Shown here: positions 22,574 to 22,935 of the stretch, one piece after another
How positions within the stretch are numbered: the first letter of the stretch is position 1
Layout: the number at the start of each line of letters is the position of its first letter
Assembly: GCA_029858545.1 (NCBI GenBank)
Contig: JAOUFA010000010.1
Coordinates: 1-22,935, forward strand
From: Betaproteobacteria bacterium
GTDB lineage: Bacteria; Pseudomonadota; Gammaproteobacteria; Burkholderiales; SG8-39
DNA: 22,935 nt
Direction of reading: 5' to 3'
Position numbers and translations under genes: made by a program
The notes under the pieces: generated by a model
What the model was told of the DNA's origin: nothing
The model's input: only the letters and a program-made list of their open reading frames with translations
The model's database searches: none

Positions 22574-22935
22574 ATGTCAACGACCATGCGTCAAATGCTG
22601 GAGGCGGGGGTGCATTTCGGCCATCAAACCCGTTACTGGAATCCGAAGATGGCGCCGTACATATTCGGCCATCGCAACAAGATCCACATCATCAATCTTG
22701 AGAAGACCCTGGACGCCTATCAGGAAGCCCTCAAATTCATCCGCCGCTTGGCTTCCAATCGAGGCACATTGCTTTACGTCGGCACCAAGCGTCAGGCGCG
22801 CGAAATCGTGCGCGAAGAGGCGCAGCGTTGCGCGATGCCCTTCGTTGATCATCGTTGGCTGGGCGGCATGCTCACCAATTTCAAGACGGTCAAGCAGTCA
22901 ATCAAGCGCGTCAAGGAAATGGAACTGATGGCGCA
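22574..22935 (+). CDS. rpsB: 30S ribosomal protein S2 (C-terminus cut by window edge)
   Basis: Component of the small ribosomal subunit, needed for S1 binding and initiation. The first 120 codons are present and the frame is open at the edge. The N-terminus MSTTMRQMLEAGVHFGHQTR, then WNPKMAPYIFGHRNKIHIIN, is a textbook S2 start, and VGTKRQAREI and RWLGGMLTNFKTVKQSIKR follow. The exact wording is closest to betaproteobacterial S2. The ATG at 22574 has GGAG six bases upstream. tsf would be expected beyond the window. It is divergent from map. Confidence 0.98.
   Translation, partial: MSTTMRQMLEAGVHFGHQTRYWNPKMAPYIFGHRNKIHIINLEKTLDAYQEALKFIRRLASNRGTLLYVGTKRQAREIVREEAQRCAMPFVDHRWLGGMLTNFKTVKQSIKRVKEMELMA

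Noticed and set aside
22182..22928. 248-codon plus frame crossing map, the spacer and rpsB
   Set aside because: It overlaps two certain genes in other frames, and the segment in the spacer matches no family I know.
1..22935. Mobile elements, tRNA genes, CRISPR repeats, prophage genes
   Set aside because: None seen. Gene content is conserved housekeeping with short spacers and no terminal inverted repeats, integrase, transposase or spaced direct repeats.

Overview
This is a GC-rich, gene-dense bacterial chromosomal window. No phage, insertion sequence, CRISPR array, tRNA or rRNA is visible. Several features point to a betaproteobacterium: the RpsB N-terminus, the DapC/DapD/DapE succinylase lysine pathway, the smc-zipA-ligA order, a FecR gene beside a CHASE2 adenylate cyclase, a separate PilU-type ATPase, and map-glnD divergent from rpsB. 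The order within the betaproteobacteria cannot be fixed by reading alone.

Leftward block (1-8964, minus strand). Read in the direction of transcription it is queF, dapC, dapD, pilU, dapE, prmB, fecR-like, CHASE2 cyclase. The cyclase runs off the left edge. These genes cover queuosine precursor reduction, three steps of the meso-diaminopimelate/lysine pathway interrupted by a twitching-motility ATPase, methylation of ribosomal protein L3, and a probable envelope-sensing cAMP module. The sensor pair appears to have its own promoter after prmB. pilU is bordered by small hairpins on both sides.

Rightward block (9127-18877, plus strand). It starts across a 162-base divergent spacer from queF. First comes smc, zipA, ligA and galU: chromosome condensation, FtsZ anchoring, NAD-dependent DNA ligation and UDP-glucose synthesis, with very small spacers between the last three. 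After a 76-base gap follow a DsrE-like small protein, hpt, a methylthioinosine phosphorylase (mtiP) and a peptide deformylase. hpt and mtiP form a logical purine salvage pair. Junctions are one-base gaps or stop/start overlaps, and several starts are GTG or TTG.

Right end (18829-22935). glnD and map lie on the minus strand as an operon read map to glnD. glnD ends inside the 3' end of def, a 49-base convergent overlap. A 309-base divergent spacer holds the promoters of map and of rpsB. The rpsB side has a long, strongly structured leader that is a good candidate for S2 autoregulation. rpsB is cut by the right edge.

Nearly all of this is conserved housekeeping content. I found no clearly novel system. 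The points most worth a second look are the structured rpsB leader, the ZipA-like protein with an apparent duplicated fold, the FecR/CHASE2-cyclase pair with a palindrome over its -35, the hpt-mtiP pairing, and pilU inside the dap cluster.
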